Below, piece by piece: positions 9,804 to 18,299 of a DNA stretch of 64,000 bases (positions within the stretch are counted from its first letter, which is position 1; the number at the start of each line of letters is the position of its first letter). Source of the stretch: an uncultured Paracoccaceae bacterium (GTDB lineage: Bacteria > Pseudomonadota > Alphaproteobacteria > Rhodobacterales > Rhodobacteraceae); NCBI GenBank assembly GCA_947500055.1, contig CANMQO010000006.1, positions 186,001-250,000 of the forward strand, in the 5' to 3' direction. The position numbers and the translations under genes are program-made. A model generated the notes under the pieces. The model worked only from the letters and a program-made list of their open reading frames with translations, had not been told where the DNA came from and did not search any database.

Positions 9804-10325
9804 TTATCCGCCAACGCTTTCGAGATATGCAATCAGGTTGGCCCGGTCCTCGACCTTGCGCATCCCGTTATAACCCATGGCAGTTCCGGGCGCATAACCC
9901 TTGGGATCTTCCAGGAACAGGTTCAGGTTATCAGGGGTCCAGGTTTCGGCCACTGCCACAAGGGCACCCGAATAGCCGAACCCATCAACCGATCCGACGG
10001 CCCGGTTCACGATGCCATGCAAGGTGGGGCCGGTGCCGTTCTTGCCCGGCTCAAGCGCGTGGCAGGACCGGCAGTTGCGCCACAGCGCCTCACCCTCTTC
10101 GGCACTGGCGGATGCCATGATGACACTGAAATCGACAGCTTCTTCTTCCGCGGCGGCTTCGCCCCCCGCATCCGCCACTTCAATAACATAGGCCTGGGCA
10201 TGATCGTCACCGTGGCCGCCACCACTGTGATAGATCGATTCTGCTGCCCACGCACCGAGCAGGTAAACAAGCCATGTGCCACACAGGCCACCCAGCACCT
10301 TGGTCATCGTCATTGTGTCGAACAT
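9804..10325 (-). CDS. Membrane-anchored cytochrome c (CycM/cytochrome c552 type)
   Basis: About 173 residues. MFDTMTMTKVLGGLCGTWLV begins an uncleaved N-terminal anchor, followed by an acidic Ala/Glu-rich linker and one class I cytochrome c domain. The haem motif is CRSCH (about residue 95) and PGTAM provides the likely distal methionine ligand. It should carry electrons from the bc1 complex to terminal oxidases at the periplasmic face. The ATG 12 bp further upstream (10337) is an alternative start. It is divergent from pheA. Confidence 0.9.
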   Translation of the reverse strand: MFDTMTMTKVLGGLCGTWLVYLLGAWAAESIYHSGGGHGDDHAQAYVIEVADAGGEAAAEEEAVDFSVIMASASAEEGEALWRNCRSCHALEPGKNGTGPTLHGIVNRAVGSVDGFGYSGALVAVAETWTPDNLNLFLEDPKGYAPGTAMGYNGMRKVEDRANLIAYLESVGG

Positions 10326-10446
10326 GTCGCGTTCCATTCCGTTCTTCGGTTTTGCGGGTATCTATCCGCTTCCCACCCCCGGTTGCAAGGTGTAGAGCCG
10401 CGACGAAACGCCCAAAGTTGCCATATGAAGGGGGGAGGCCACGATC

Positions 10447-11295
10447 ATGTCGCAAAAAATCGCCTTTCAGGGGGAAATGGGGGCATATGGTCATCAGGCC
10501 TGTGCCGAGACACGCCCTGACTACACGCCCCTGCCCTGCCCCACATTCACCGCCGCAATTGAGGCCGTACGCAAGGGTGACGCCGACCTTGGCATGATCG
10601 CCGTTGAAAATTCGACCTATGGGCGGGTTGCCGATGTGCATTCCCTTTTACCGGAAAGCGGGCTGCATATCGTTGATGAGGCCTTTGTGCGGGTCCATAT
10701 CAATCTGCTGGCCAAAAAGGGCGCGCAGCTTGAAAACATGACAGAGGCTTACGGCCATGTTGTGATTCTGCCGCAATGCGCGGGCTTTCTGCGTGAACAC
10801 GGGCTGACCGGGCGGGTCAGTTCCGACAATGCCAAGGCAGCGCGCGACGTGGCCGAAGGGCAAGACCTGACCGTCGGGGCGCTGGCGTCAGAACTGGCGG
10901 CCGAGATTTACGGCCTTGATATCGTGGCGCGCAATATTGAAGACGCCAGCAACAACACCACCCGTTTTCTTGTAATGGCACGCGAACCTGATTACCGCAA
11001 ACGCGGTGGACATGGCATGATGACCAGCTTTGTCTTTCGGGTGCGCAATATTCCTGCGGCGCTTTATAAGGCGATGGGCGGTTTTGCGACCAATGGCGTC
11101 AACATGACAAAGCTGGAAAGCTACATGATCGGCGGCTCATTCAACGCCACGCAATTCTATGCTGAAATCGAGGGCCACCCTGACGACCACAATGTGCAGC
11201 TCGCGCTGGAGGAGCTGCGTTACTTCACGGATCTCCTGCACATCATGGGTGTTTATCCGGAATCGCCAAACAGACGGGAACGTCAGCCGGGTTAG
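10447..11295 (+). CDS. pheA: Prephenate dehydratase (monofunctional PheA)
   Basis: 282 residues from an ATG preceded by GGGGGAGG. The N-terminal dehydratase domain starts with FQGEMGAYGHQA and holds the conserved NNTTRF motif near residue 175, whose Thr-Arg-Phe is required for decarboxylation/dehydration of prephenate to phenylpyruvate. A C-terminal ACT domain (about 195-275) should bind phenylalanine for feedback control; its ESxx site reads ESYM. No chorismate mutase domain is fused. The stop codon overlaps that of the convergent SRPBCC gene. Confidence 0.95.
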   Translation: MSQKIAFQGEMGAYGHQACAETRPDYTPLPCPTFTAAIEAVRKGDADLGMIAVENSTYGRVADVHSLLPESGLHIVDEAFVRVHINLLAKKGAQLENMTEAYGHVVILPQCAGFLREHGLTGRVSSDNAKAARDVAEGQDLTVGALASELAAEIYGLDIVARNIEDASNNTTRFLVMAREPDYRKRGGHGMMTSFVFRVRNIPAALYKAMGGFATNGVNMTKLESYMIGGSFNATQFYAEIEGHPDDHNVQLALEELRYFTDLLHIMGVYPESPNRRERQPG

Positions 11296-11756
11296 ACGTT
11301 CTTGCGGTAGGCGTCTTCGATATCCTCGGTATGTTCTAGAACGCGCGCCTTGAAACGCTTGGTCAACTTGCCCTTGGCCAGTTTCATCGATTGCAAAAGC
11401 AGGCGTGCGGTCAGTGATTTCGCCCGCAAATCCATCCCCATGGCGATCCGCGTGCGGCCCCGCGACAGCGCAACCAGTTCCACTTCGGTGGTCACCGTCA
11501 TCCCGTCAGAGGTTGAAATGACGACGTAATGATGCGGTGCCTCAAATTCGGTCAATTCGGCATGCAGGCGGCGTTCACGCCCCCGATATTTAAACACGAT
11601 ATCCCAATTGGACCCCACCTTGGCCGGCCCGCTATCCCGTCGGACAATGCTTGCCCCATGACGCAGCGCGCGCCTTTGAAATCCGTCAAAATCGCTCATC
11701 TCGGCAAAGGCGTGATCAATCGGAACTTCAATATCTTCGCGTGTGCTGAACTTCAT
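11292..11756 (-). CDS. SRPBCC-family (START-like) protein
   Basis: 154 residues. The beginning MKFSTREDIEVPIDHAFAEM, followed by alternating beta strands and a long C-terminal helix, fits the SRPBCC/polyketide-cyclase-like fold with a hydrophobic ligand cavity. No catalytic signature is visible, and the ligand or substrate is unknown. It is convergent with pheA, with overlapping stop codons, and is the gene downstream of nudC on the minus strand (26 bp apart), so it is probably cotranscribed with it. Confidence 0.8.
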   Translation of the reverse strand: MKFSTREDIEVPIDHAFAEMSDFDGFQRRALRHGASIVRRDSGPAKVGSNWDIVFKYRGRERRLHAELTEFEAPHHYVVISTSDGMTVTTEVELVALSRGRTRIAMGMDLRAKSLTARLLLQSMKLAKGKLTKRFKARVLEHTEDIEDAYRKNV

Positions 11757-11781
11757 ACGGTTTGCCTCAGGTTAGCGCCCA

Positions 11782-12738
11782 TCATGCGTCATCAAGCCTA
11801 TCTGCAAGCCAATTTTCCAGCAAGAAATGGGCGATTGCACCCTTACGGGCGGGCAGGATTTCAGGGTGATCACCAGCGAACGCGCATGCGATGTCCTCGC
11901 GGCTGACCCAACGGGCATCTTCGATCTCGGTCGGATCGATTGTCAGTTTGGTATCAAGAGCGTCGCCCTGACAGCCAAACATCAGCGATGATGGGAAGGG
12001 CCAGGGCTGACTGGAAAGATAGCGGACGGTACCGACCCGCACCCCTGCCTCTTCAAACACCTCGCGGCGCACTGCGGCCTCGATCGTTTCGCCCGGCTCC
12101 ACAAACCCCGCAAGGCAGGAATACATCCCTTCCGGCCAGCCGGGGGACCGTCCCAAAAGAACGGAATTTCCATGCGTGATCAGCATGATCACAACCGGAT
12201 CGGTACGTGGAAAATGATGCCCGCCACAAGACGGGCAATCACGTTGCCAGCCCGCCATGGCCATATCGCTTTCATGTCCGCAAAGCGCACAGAACCGGTG
12301 CGACCGGTGCCAGCCGAAAATGGCCTTCGCTGTTGCCGCCAGTTCCGCATCGCGCGGTGAAAGGCGCGTCATGACGGCCCGCAATTCGTGAAACGCCACG
12401 TCCTCGGGTATCGCCGGGTGATGCTGTGTCGATTGATCCAGAAAACTGTCCAACTGTTCCACGTCGATATCGGCTGGGGTCCAACCTGACAGATCGGCTG
12501 CGAAGATCGGTTTGCCACCGTCACGGCCCAGCAGGATGTAGCCATCACTTGCATCGGTCAGGATGGGATGATCCAGCGGAACCTGTATGACAGCGTCGCC
12601 CACCAGCATCGGCTTGCCACGCCACATCACGATCGCGCGGGCTTGGGGATCGGCCTGCAAGGCCCCCGCATTGCCACGGCATTCTGCAGCACGATCAAGC
12701 CCCGAGCCGCCAAAGGTAACTGTTTCTGCGATTTTCAT
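11782..12738 (-). CDS. nudC: NAD(+) diphosphatase / NADH pyrophosphatase NudC
   Basis: About 318 residues from MKIAETVTFGG. It has a four-cysteine zinc ribbon (CALCGHE and CPSCGGHHFPR, about 160-185), the Nudix box GFVEPGETIEAAVRREVFEE with the family catalytic glutamates, and the NudC-specific SQPWPFPSS motif. It hydrolyses NADH/NAD+ to NMN(H) and AMP, and characterised homologues also remove NAD caps from RNA. The frame reaches 12759, but the internal Met fits family length better. It is divergent from the cpdB-like gene. Confidence 0.94.
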   Translation of the reverse strand: MKIAETVTFGGSGLDRAAECRGNAGALQADPQARAIVMWRGKPMLVGDAVIQVPLDHPILTDASDGYILLGRDGGKPIFAADLSGWTPADIDVEQLDSFLDQSTQHHPAIPEDVAFHELRAVMTRLSPRDAELAATAKAIFGWHRSHRFCALCGHESDMAMAGWQRDCPSCGGHHFPRTDPVVIMLITHGNSVLLGRSPGWPEGMYSCLAGFVEPGETIEAAVRREVFEEAGVRVGTVRYLSSQPWPFPSSLMFGCQGDALDTKLTIDPTEIEDARWVSREDIACAFAGDHPEILPARKGAIAHFLLENWLADRLDDA

Positions 12739-12827
12739 CAGGACGCAATGCCACGACACTTGCCCAAGTTCAATTTTTTCCGCATGCCGCGCCTGTCAAT
12801 TGCAAACATTCACCCTATAGTTGCGAC

Positions 12828-14699
12828 ATGGAAAAAAAGACACCTGAAATCGACCCTATCGAAGAAAGCGGGGAGACCCCAACCGCGCGCCTTCGGATAA
12901 TGGAGACGACTGATTTGCATATGCAAATTCTGGGTTATGACTATTTTTCCGATCAGTTGGACGACAGTACCGGCCTGGTCAATCTTGTGGGGATTATCGA
13001 AGGTCTGCGCAGCGAGGCCGGGGTCACTTCGCTGTTGTGCGACAATGGTGACTTCATCCAGGGCAACCCGCTGGCCGATTATGTTGCCAGTAATGGCGCA
13101 AACGGCACAACACACCCGATGATCGCAGCTTTCAACACGCTTGCCTATGACGCGGTGACACTGGGCAACCATGAATTCAATTACGGGCTCGATTTCCTGC
13201 GAAGCGCCGTGAAGGAGGCCGGTTTCCCGATCACCTGCGCCAACATCACCGATATTACGGGCACGCCCTTGGCCACGCCTTTTCTGATTCTTGAAAGGGA
13301 AATGGCTTGTGATGACGGTATCCGCCGCAAGTTGAATGTTGGTGTAACCGGTTTTGTCCCACCGCAGATCACCGATTGGGACAAGGCGAATTTGCAGGGT
13401 CAGATCGAAACCACCGATATCGTGACCTCTGCCAATGACATTATCCCACAGATGAAATCCGCAGGCGCCGATATTATCGTCGCACTCTGCCATTCCGGGA
13501 TCGGGGCCAGCACACATAGTCCCAGGATGGAAAATGCGGCCGTCCCGCTTGCCGCCGTACCAGGTATCGATGTTGTCCTGACCGGGCACACGCATGAGTT
13601 TTTTCCCGGCGAAAGCGTCATGGCATCTGACGCGGTTGACCCGCTGGCGGGAACGCTCCATGGCAAACCCGCGGTCATGGCGGGGTTCTATGGCAATCTG
13701 CTGGGGGTCGTTGATCTGCAGCTTGGGTGGCGCGACACAGGATGGCACATCTGCGGTGCCAGGTCCCGGTTACAAAGCGGGGTCCGAGAAACGACACCCT
13801 CTCCAACCGTACAAAAGCTGACGGCACAGGTGAGCGACGCCCATGCGGCGACCCTGCGCCATATCCGGCAACCCATCGCCCAGACCAAAGTGCCGATCCA
13901 CAGCTATTTCGCGACAATCGGACCGGACATGGCCCAGCATATCCTGGCGTGCGCGCAGCGGGATTTCATCGACGAAGCGTTGACCGGCCTCGGCTATGAC
14001 ACCCTGCCGGTACTGGCCGCAACGGCCCCGTTCCGTGTTGGCGGACGGGCTGGTCCGGGCCACTATATCGATATCCCTCCGGGACCGCTGACCTTGCGGG
14101 ACGCCGCCGCGATCTACCCCTTTGCCAACACATTATGCGCTGTGCGACGCAGCGGTCGCCAGTTGCGGCAATGGCTGGAACGCGCCGCGTCGCATTTTGC
14201 AACCATCACACCGGGCAAACATGATCAGCCGCTGCTGAACCCGCATAGCGCAGCTTACAACAGCGACACGCTCTTTGGGCTGCGCTACAGCTTTGATCTG
14301 ACGCAACCGCCGCGGTTCACTGCAACCGGCGCTCTATCAGATCCAGGTGCACGCCGCGTGACCGATCTATCCTACCAGGGGGTACCGGTTTCCGATGATG
14401 ATCACTTTGTCGTTGCCACCAACAGCTACCGGACAAACGGTGGCGGCAGTTTTGTCGGGGCCGATCCCATGGACATCCTGGTCACCTCCGTCGAAACCAC
14501 CCGTGACATTTTGATAGATGCGTTGCGCCGCAACGGGCCAGTGACCGGACTTTGCGCACATCCTGCAGAATTCACCCGCCACAGGGACACCAGCGCTATA
14601 TTTCAATCCGCGCCCGCCGCCGCGCGGCATCTGACGGGCAATATCAGCCATATCGGGCCGGGGATGGGCGGGTTTGACAGGTATCGCTACAGCTTTTGA
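12828..14699 (+). CDS. cpdB: 2',3'-cyclic-nucleotide 2'-phosphodiesterase/3'-nucleotidase-like (CpdB family)
   Basis: 623 residues. The metallophosphoesterase domain shows TTDLHMQ, DNGDFIQG, LGNHEFNYG, CHSG and GHTHEFFPG, all the metal ligands. A C-terminal 5'-nucleotidase domain with NSYRTNGGGSF follows. The predicted role is dephosphorylation of 2',3'-cyclic and 3' nucleotides for phosphate and nucleoside salvage. Known CpdB proteins are periplasmic, yet this N-terminus (MEKKTPEIDPIEESGE) is polar and shows no signal peptide. Either the protein acts in the cytoplasm or is exported by another route. Confidence 0.88.
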   Translation: MEKKTPEIDPIEESGETPTARLRIMETTDLHMQILGYDYFSDQLDDSTGLVNLVGIIEGLRSEAGVTSLLCDNGDFIQGNPLADYVASNGANGTTHPMIAAFNTLAYDAVTLGNHEFNYGLDFLRSAVKEAGFPITCANITDITGTPLATPFLILEREMACDDGIRRKLNVGVTGFVPPQITDWDKANLQGQIETTDIVTSANDIIPQMKSAGADIIVALCHSGIGASTHSPRMENAAVPLAAVPGIDVVLTGHTHEFFPGESVMASDAVDPLAGTLHGKPAVMAGFYGNLLGVVDLQLGWRDTGWHICGARSRLQSGVRETTPSPTVQKLTAQVSDAHAATLRHIRQPIAQTKVPIHSYFATIGPDMAQHILACAQRDFIDEALTGLGYDTLPVLAATAPFRVGGRAGPGHYIDIPPGPLTLRDAAAIYPFANTLCAVRRSGRQLRQWLERAASHFATITPGKHDQPLLNPHSAAYNSDTLFGLRYSFDLTQPPRFTATGALSDPGARRVTDLSYQGVPVSDDDHFVVATNSYRTNGGGSFVGADPMDILVTSVETTRDILIDALRRNGPVTGLCAHPAEFTRHRDTSAIFQSAPAAARHLTGNISHIGPGMGGFDRYRYSF

Positions 14700-14704
14700 A
14701 TCAC

Positions 14705-14733
14705 TTGCACAGGGGACATGCCCACACTATATG
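14705..14733 (+). promoter_or_regulatory. Sigma-70-type promoter of the 4.5S RNA gene
   Basis: TTGCAC (14705-14710) and TATATG (14728-14733) are separated by 17 bp, and the RNA starts about 8 bp downstream. The fit to the housekeeping consensus and the position directly in front of the SRP RNA support the call. Confidence 0.7.
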
Positions 14734-14740
14734 ACAACCC

Positions 14741-14834
14741 GAGAGGTTGGCGCGGGCAGGCGCCTCGCCAACCTGGTCAGGTCCGGAAGGAAGCAGCCAT
14801 AACGAGCCCCGCTTGGGTCGTTGTCAGCCTCTCA
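14741..14834 (+). ncRNA. ffs: Signal recognition particle 4.5S RNA
   Basis: The apical SRP Alu-less hairpin signature CAGGTCCGGAAGGAAGCAGC is exact (14777-14796). The ends GAGAGGTTGG and the complementary CAGCCTCTC close the long stem. The RNA binds Ffh and acts in cotranslational membrane targeting. It follows a good promoter and is followed by a twin hairpin that probably terminates it. Confidence 0.95.
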
Positions 14835-14895
14835 CCAAAGTGATTTGCCAACGGCAAAACACTTTGGCCGATAGAGCGAAATCTTGAAAAGATTT
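14835..14895 (+). terminator. Twin hairpins after ffs (twin-hairpin locus 2)
   Basis: The first stem is CCAAAGTGATTTGCC-aac-GGCAAAACACTTTGG (14835-14867), 15 bp with one A/A mismatch. The second is AAATCTT-gaa-AAGATTT (14879-14895). Placement right after the SRP RNA suggests transcription termination or 3' processing. The architecture matches the other twin-hairpin loci. Confidence 0.55.
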
Positions 14896-14943
14896 AGCAG
14901 AATCGGCAGCATATAGAAGCCACAGAGTGACATCGTTTGACCA

Positions 14944-15010
14944 GCACGCGTAGGGTGCGCATTCATGCGCACGCACTATGGGTTATCACGGCAGCATGAC
15001 GAACACGGCC
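14944..15010. repeat. REP copy 1 with RAYT 3'-end remnant
   Basis: A 67-bp repeat matching copies 2 and 3 with about eight differences. It carries GTAG (14950-14953), one spacer base, and the perfect palindrome GTGCGCATTCATGCGCAC (14955-14972). Read on the minus strand, the rest encodes WPCSSCCRDNP-stop, clearly related to the last residues WPYSSYHRDNP-stop of the transposase at 18265. So it is a REP plus the tail of a lost RAYT copy, directly in front of the first DUF4261-DUF1963 unit. Confidence 0.85.
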
Positions 15011-15085
15011 AACCCGCCCCGGTTGCATCCCGGCATGTCCTGACCGATAGATAGGCCGGTACCCAAACCAAGAGCCGGAGCAAGA

Positions 15086-15874
15086 ATGACCGCACCCTTG
15101 ATGGCGATGGTCCTGCTGGAGAAACCGCTATCCTTTGACCAGAACATGGCCGCGGCGGTCATCGCCTCGTTTCCCGCATCGGCAAAGGCAAAGCTGCACG
15201 CCGTCAAGAACGACGGTACATCGCTGCAAATCACCTTCGATGACATGAAATTCACTGTAGTGTCCGTGCCCGAACCGATGGCGCTGCAGGGTTTTGCCAA
15301 GGCGTTCTCAAACCCCGGCGGCGAAGCGTTCGAGCCGATGATCGCGGCGCACCGGGCCAAGCTGATCATCACCTGCGCCCATCCCGGCAACGGGTTTGGG
15401 GAGGTGGTGATGGCGGCCACGACCGTTCATCTTCTGGCGCGCAAGTTCGGCGATCTGGGTGTGCCGCTGGGCGGCTATTGGGTGTCAAGCGAGCGGCTCT
15501 GCAACTGGGCGGAGTTCACAGACTACGCCGACGCCGTGCTGCCCGCCTTCGACAACGATCCCGACACGGTCTTCCCCACCCGCTACTGGGTGTCGGTACA
15601 GATGACGCTGGATGGCGAGCGGTTCGGGGGCGAGACGCAGGGGCTGAGGCCCTTCATGGGATATGAGCTGAATTTGGAACCCCTGGCATGGCCACTCGCA
15701 GACGTGGCTGAACGGCTGGTGGGCACGGTGACCTACCTGTTCTGGCACGGACCGGTGCTGAAGGACGGCGACACGCTGGGGGTGAGTGAGGCGGAGCGGT
15801 TTCGTCTCACCCTTGACGGGAACCGGATGAAAATGGCGCTCGAAATGACAAAGCGACAGGAACACAGTAAATGA
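15086..15874 (+). CDS. DUF4261-like protein of unknown function
   Basis: 262 residues from an ATG with GGAG upstream. No signal peptide or membrane helix is seen. The start MTAPLMAMVLLEKPLSFDQN and the C-terminal half (GLRPFMGYEL, then VTYLFWHGPVLKDGDTLG) resemble the DUF4261 family; this is from memory and moderately sure. Function is unknown. Its stop overlaps the next start as ATGA, so it is translationally coupled to the DUF1963 gene. A truncated near-copy of its 3' half lies at 16917. The context (duplicated with DUF1963, bounded by REPs) resembles immunity-gene arrays, but no toxin is visible. Confidence 0.7.
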   Translation: MTAPLMAMVLLEKPLSFDQNMAAAVIASFPASAKAKLHAVKNDGTSLQITFDDMKFTVVSVPEPMALQGFAKAFSNPGGEAFEPMIAAHRAKLIITCAHPGNGFGEVVMAATTVHLLARKFGDLGVPLGGYWVSSERLCNWAEFTDYADAVLPAFDNDPDTVFPTRYWVSVQMTLDGERFGGETQGLRPFMGYELNLEPLAWPLADVAERLVGTVTYLFWHGPVLKDGDTLGVSEAERFRLTLDGNRMKMALEMTKRQEHSK

Positions 15875-16842
15875 CCGAACCCAAACTGTCAGATGTTGAA
15901 ATTGATGGCTATCTGTCCCGTATTCGGAAACAGGCTGCATTTATGCTGCGGGCGGATAAACAGTCCGACGATGGAATGCCCGGTTGTTACTTTGGGGGTG
16001 AACCAACGCTGCCAGCAGATATCGAATGGCCGATCTATCACTGCCCGGAACCGAAGCTTGACATACCTTTGCATTTCATCTTTCAGGTCAACCTCAAATA
16101 CCTACCCAGGTCACTCGATTTTCCCGAGTTCCCGAAAAAAGGCACCGTTTTTGCGTTTGTCGAACCGATGTTTGCTTGGGCCGATCCGAGTGCACCGGAA
16201 CCATTGTTGAATGGTCAGGGCGCGAAGCTGATCTACGTCGCCGATGACGTGAGTGATTGCCCACCGCGCAAGGCGCCAGCGCTGCCAGATCTGGACAAAC
16301 GAGATATTAATGGTTGGGCACTCTCTGACGAGCCGGATCTCGATAACTACTTAAGAATGCGTGACGAATATGGCGTAAGCGGGGCCTCGGGGTTGAACAA
16401 GTGGCCTATGTATTTCTTGATTGGTGATACGTTTACACAACTTGAGATCCTTAAAGAGCAAAACTACAGCTTTGACCATTCGCGTCTATTTTGCATGGAC
16501 TTTGCCAAGGCATTTGACGAGGTTCAAGAATCGAATTTCAACCGCTCCACGACCTATGCGGCAAAGGCACTCAGCTTGGGATCGGAATACAGCTTCATAC
16601 ATTGGGCTTTCGGGGCTGATGGAATGTATAATTTTCCTTCAAAGGAATTTGTTGAGCAACTCTATCCTGGAAGGAAATTATCAGCACTTACCGCTGAGCA
16701 CGTAATCTTGTTCAGTCTATGCGGAAAGGATCCAGAAATCGGCTACTGTAGATTCAATCAATATAGAATGTCGTTTTGGATTCATCGTGATGACCTTGCG
16801 AAGGGTGACTTTTCAAACGTACAAGTTTGGGAGGTCGTATAA
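15871..16842 (+). CDS. DUF1963/YwqG-family protein (copy A)
   Basis: 323 residues. The YwqG-family core is clear: PGCYFGGEPTLPADIEWP (about 33-50), then HFIFQVNLKYLP and FPKKGTVFAF. No catalytic residues are known for the family, which is cytosolic and occurs near toxin/immunity loci in some bacteria. It is coupled to the DUF4261 gene by an ATGA overlap. The 3' part is notably AT-richer than the surrounding housekeeping genes, suggesting acquisition. A second, much diverged homologue is at 17294. Confidence 0.85.
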   Translation: MTEPKLSDVEIDGYLSRIRKQAAFMLRADKQSDDGMPGCYFGGEPTLPADIEWPIYHCPEPKLDIPLHFIFQVNLKYLPRSLDFPEFPKKGTVFAFVEPMFAWADPSAPEPLLNGQGAKLIYVADDVSDCPPRKAPALPDLDKRDINGWALSDEPDLDNYLRMRDEYGVSGASGLNKWPMYFLIGDTFTQLEILKEQNYSFDHSRLFCMDFAKAFDEVQESNFNRSTTYAAKALSLGSEYSFIHWAFGADGMYNFPSKEFVEQLYPGRKLSALTAEHVILFSLCGKDPEIGYCRFNQYRMSFWIHRDDLAKGDFSNVQVWEVV

Positions 16843-16895
16843 GGGTTCTAAATTTTTATAGGGATTGATCGGGTAGTTTCTCTAAATCGACAAAA

Positions 16896-16962
16896 GCAAG
16901 CGTAGGGTGCGCATTCATGCGCACGCTCTATGGGTTATCGCGGTGGTATGACGAATATGGCC
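16896..16962. repeat. REP copy 2 with RAYT 3'-end remnant
   Basis: 67 bp identical to copy 3 at 18233. GTAG lies at 16902-16905 and the palindrome GTGCGCATTCATGCGCAC at 16907-16924. The minus strand reads RPYSSYHRDNP-stop, i.e. the end of a RAYT. It sits between copy A of the DUF1963 gene and the truncated DUF4261 gene. Confidence 0.9.
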
Positions 16963-17282
16963 GAACCGCACCCGTTTGCATTCTGGCATTTCCCACCCGC
17001 TACTGGGTATCGGTGCAGATGACGCAGGATGGCGAGCGGTTCGGGGGCGAGACGCAGGGGCTGAGGCCGTTCATGGGATATGAGCTGGATCTGGAGCCGG
17101 TCGCATGGCCACTCGCGGCCGTGGCTGAACGGCTGGTGGGCACGGTGACTTATCTGTTCTGGCACGGACCGGTGCTGAAGGACGGTGACACGCTGGGGGT
17201 GAGTGAGGCGGAGCGGTTTCGACTGGTGCTTGATGAACAGAAAGCGACCATGAATATCACATTGGAATCCTCCGGAATGTAA
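16917..17282 (+). pseudogene. Truncated DUF4261 gene (internal deletion derivative)
   Basis: From about 16988 to 17220 the sequence is nearly identical to 15575-15805 of the intact DUF4261 gene (FPTRYWVSVQMT, FMGYEL, GPVLKDGDTLG). The first two thirds, including the original start, are missing: sequence homologous to 15010-15040 is joined directly to sequence homologous to about 15574, a deletion of roughly 530 bp. The open frame of 121 codons now begins at an ATG inside the REP palindrome, without a ribosome-binding site, so production is doubtful. The last 20 codons diverge from copy 1. The downstream DUF1963 gene kept its own ribosome site. Confidence 0.85.
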
Positions 17283-17293
17283 GGAGTGCAGAC

Positions 17294-18214
17294 ATGAATT
17301 TGCCAAAACTGACAGACGATGAGATTGAGGCATGGATGGCGCGACGCAGACAGCCAGCCATTGCCATGCTGCACACTGCCGAGCCAGATGATGAAGGCAC
17401 ACCGGGCTGCTGTTTTGGGGGTGATCCAACCTTGCCCCCAAACATAGAATGGCCAATCTACAGGCACCGACAATCTGGTCTGGAACTCCCCCATCATTTC
17501 TTGGCTCAGATCAACCTCGCGTATGTGCCACAGATATTGGGTTTGCCGCCCCTACCAAAAAAGGGAACGCTGTTTGTCTTCTATGAGCAGCGACTGGCGC
17601 CAATTGGAATTTTTGACGAGGAGGCGACGCCGCCGCTGCAATCTGGAGAAGGCGCGCGGGTGATATTCGTTGACCACGACACGTCAACTTACCCAACACG
17701 ACGCCCGCCACCAATGCCCGACCTCTCCGTTCTGCCTGAAGATCAGCAATGGCCCGACCAATTCGAGACCACATCCTATCAGAAATGGAATTTCCAATTT
17801 GTTGTCGTGGATACTTATCCAAACCCGATGTGCGATAATCCGTTTCCGGGCAGTGATTTGCCGCACCATTGTCTTTATCGTGCGGCTGACTTGATACAAG
17901 AGCAGATAGACCATCTCATACTCTATCGCTTTGGTTGCACGCGCCTTGAAGACTGTGGTGTGGTCGAAACAGCGCGTCATTTCATATTCGGAGCGCCAAA
18001 CACACGAAGGATTCCAACCAAGGAGGCCATTGATGCATATCCTTTTCAGAAACACTTCCGTCCGATATCGGAAGACCACATTCAACTATTCAAATTTGAA
18101 AGTGACGATATTGGAAAACACTCATTAGGAGCAAATCCAGAGACATTCTGGATCACCCGTCGTGACTTAGAAGCACAAAATTTTGACGATATTGTCGTTT
18201 GGGAAGAGCACTGA
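17294..18214 (+). CDS. DUF1963/YwqG-family protein (copy B)
   Basis: 306 residues from an ATG with GGAG 7 bases upstream. It aligns with copy A over the whole N-terminal part: PKLTDDEIEAWMARRR, PGCCFGGDPTLPPNIEWP, HHFLAQINLAYVP and LPKKGTLFVF. It has diverged strongly in the C-terminal half, unlike the nearly identical DNA of the preceding DUF4261 segment. Function is unknown. Its codon use and AT content differ from housekeeping neighbours. The array ends here at REP copy 3 and the RAYT gene. Confidence 0.85.
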   Translation: MNLPKLTDDEIEAWMARRRQPAIAMLHTAEPDDEGTPGCCFGGDPTLPPNIEWPIYRHRQSGLELPHHFLAQINLAYVPQILGLPPLPKKGTLFVFYEQRLAPIGIFDEEATPPLQSGEGARVIFVDHDTSTYPTRRPPPMPDLSVLPEDQQWPDQFETTSYQKWNFQFVVVDTYPNPMCDNPFPGSDLPHHCLYRAADLIQEQIDHLILYRFGCTRLEDCGVVETARHFIFGAPNTRRIPTKEAIDAYPFQKHFRPISEDHIQLFKFESDDIGKHSLGANPETFWITRRDLEAQNFDDIVVWEEH

Positions 18215-18232
18215 TCGCCAATTTGCCATCCA

Positions 18233-18299
18233 GCAAGCGTAGGGTGCGCATTCATGCGCACGCTCTATGGGTTATCGCGGTGGTATGACGAATATGGCC
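18233..18299. repeat. REP copy 3 at the 3' end of the RAYT gene
   Basis: 67 bp identical to copy 2. GTAG is at 18239-18242 and GTGCGCATTCATGCGCAC at 18244-18261. The right half is the real 3' end of the transposase gene, whose stop codon is 4 bp from the palindrome, so REP and transposase tail form one conserved unit. Confidence 0.92.

Noticed and set aside
15086..18214. Toxin gene paired with the DUF4261/DUF1963 genes
   Set aside because: No LXG, Rhs, nuclease or deaminase motif is visible in any frame of this interval; the immunity idea stays a hypothesis.
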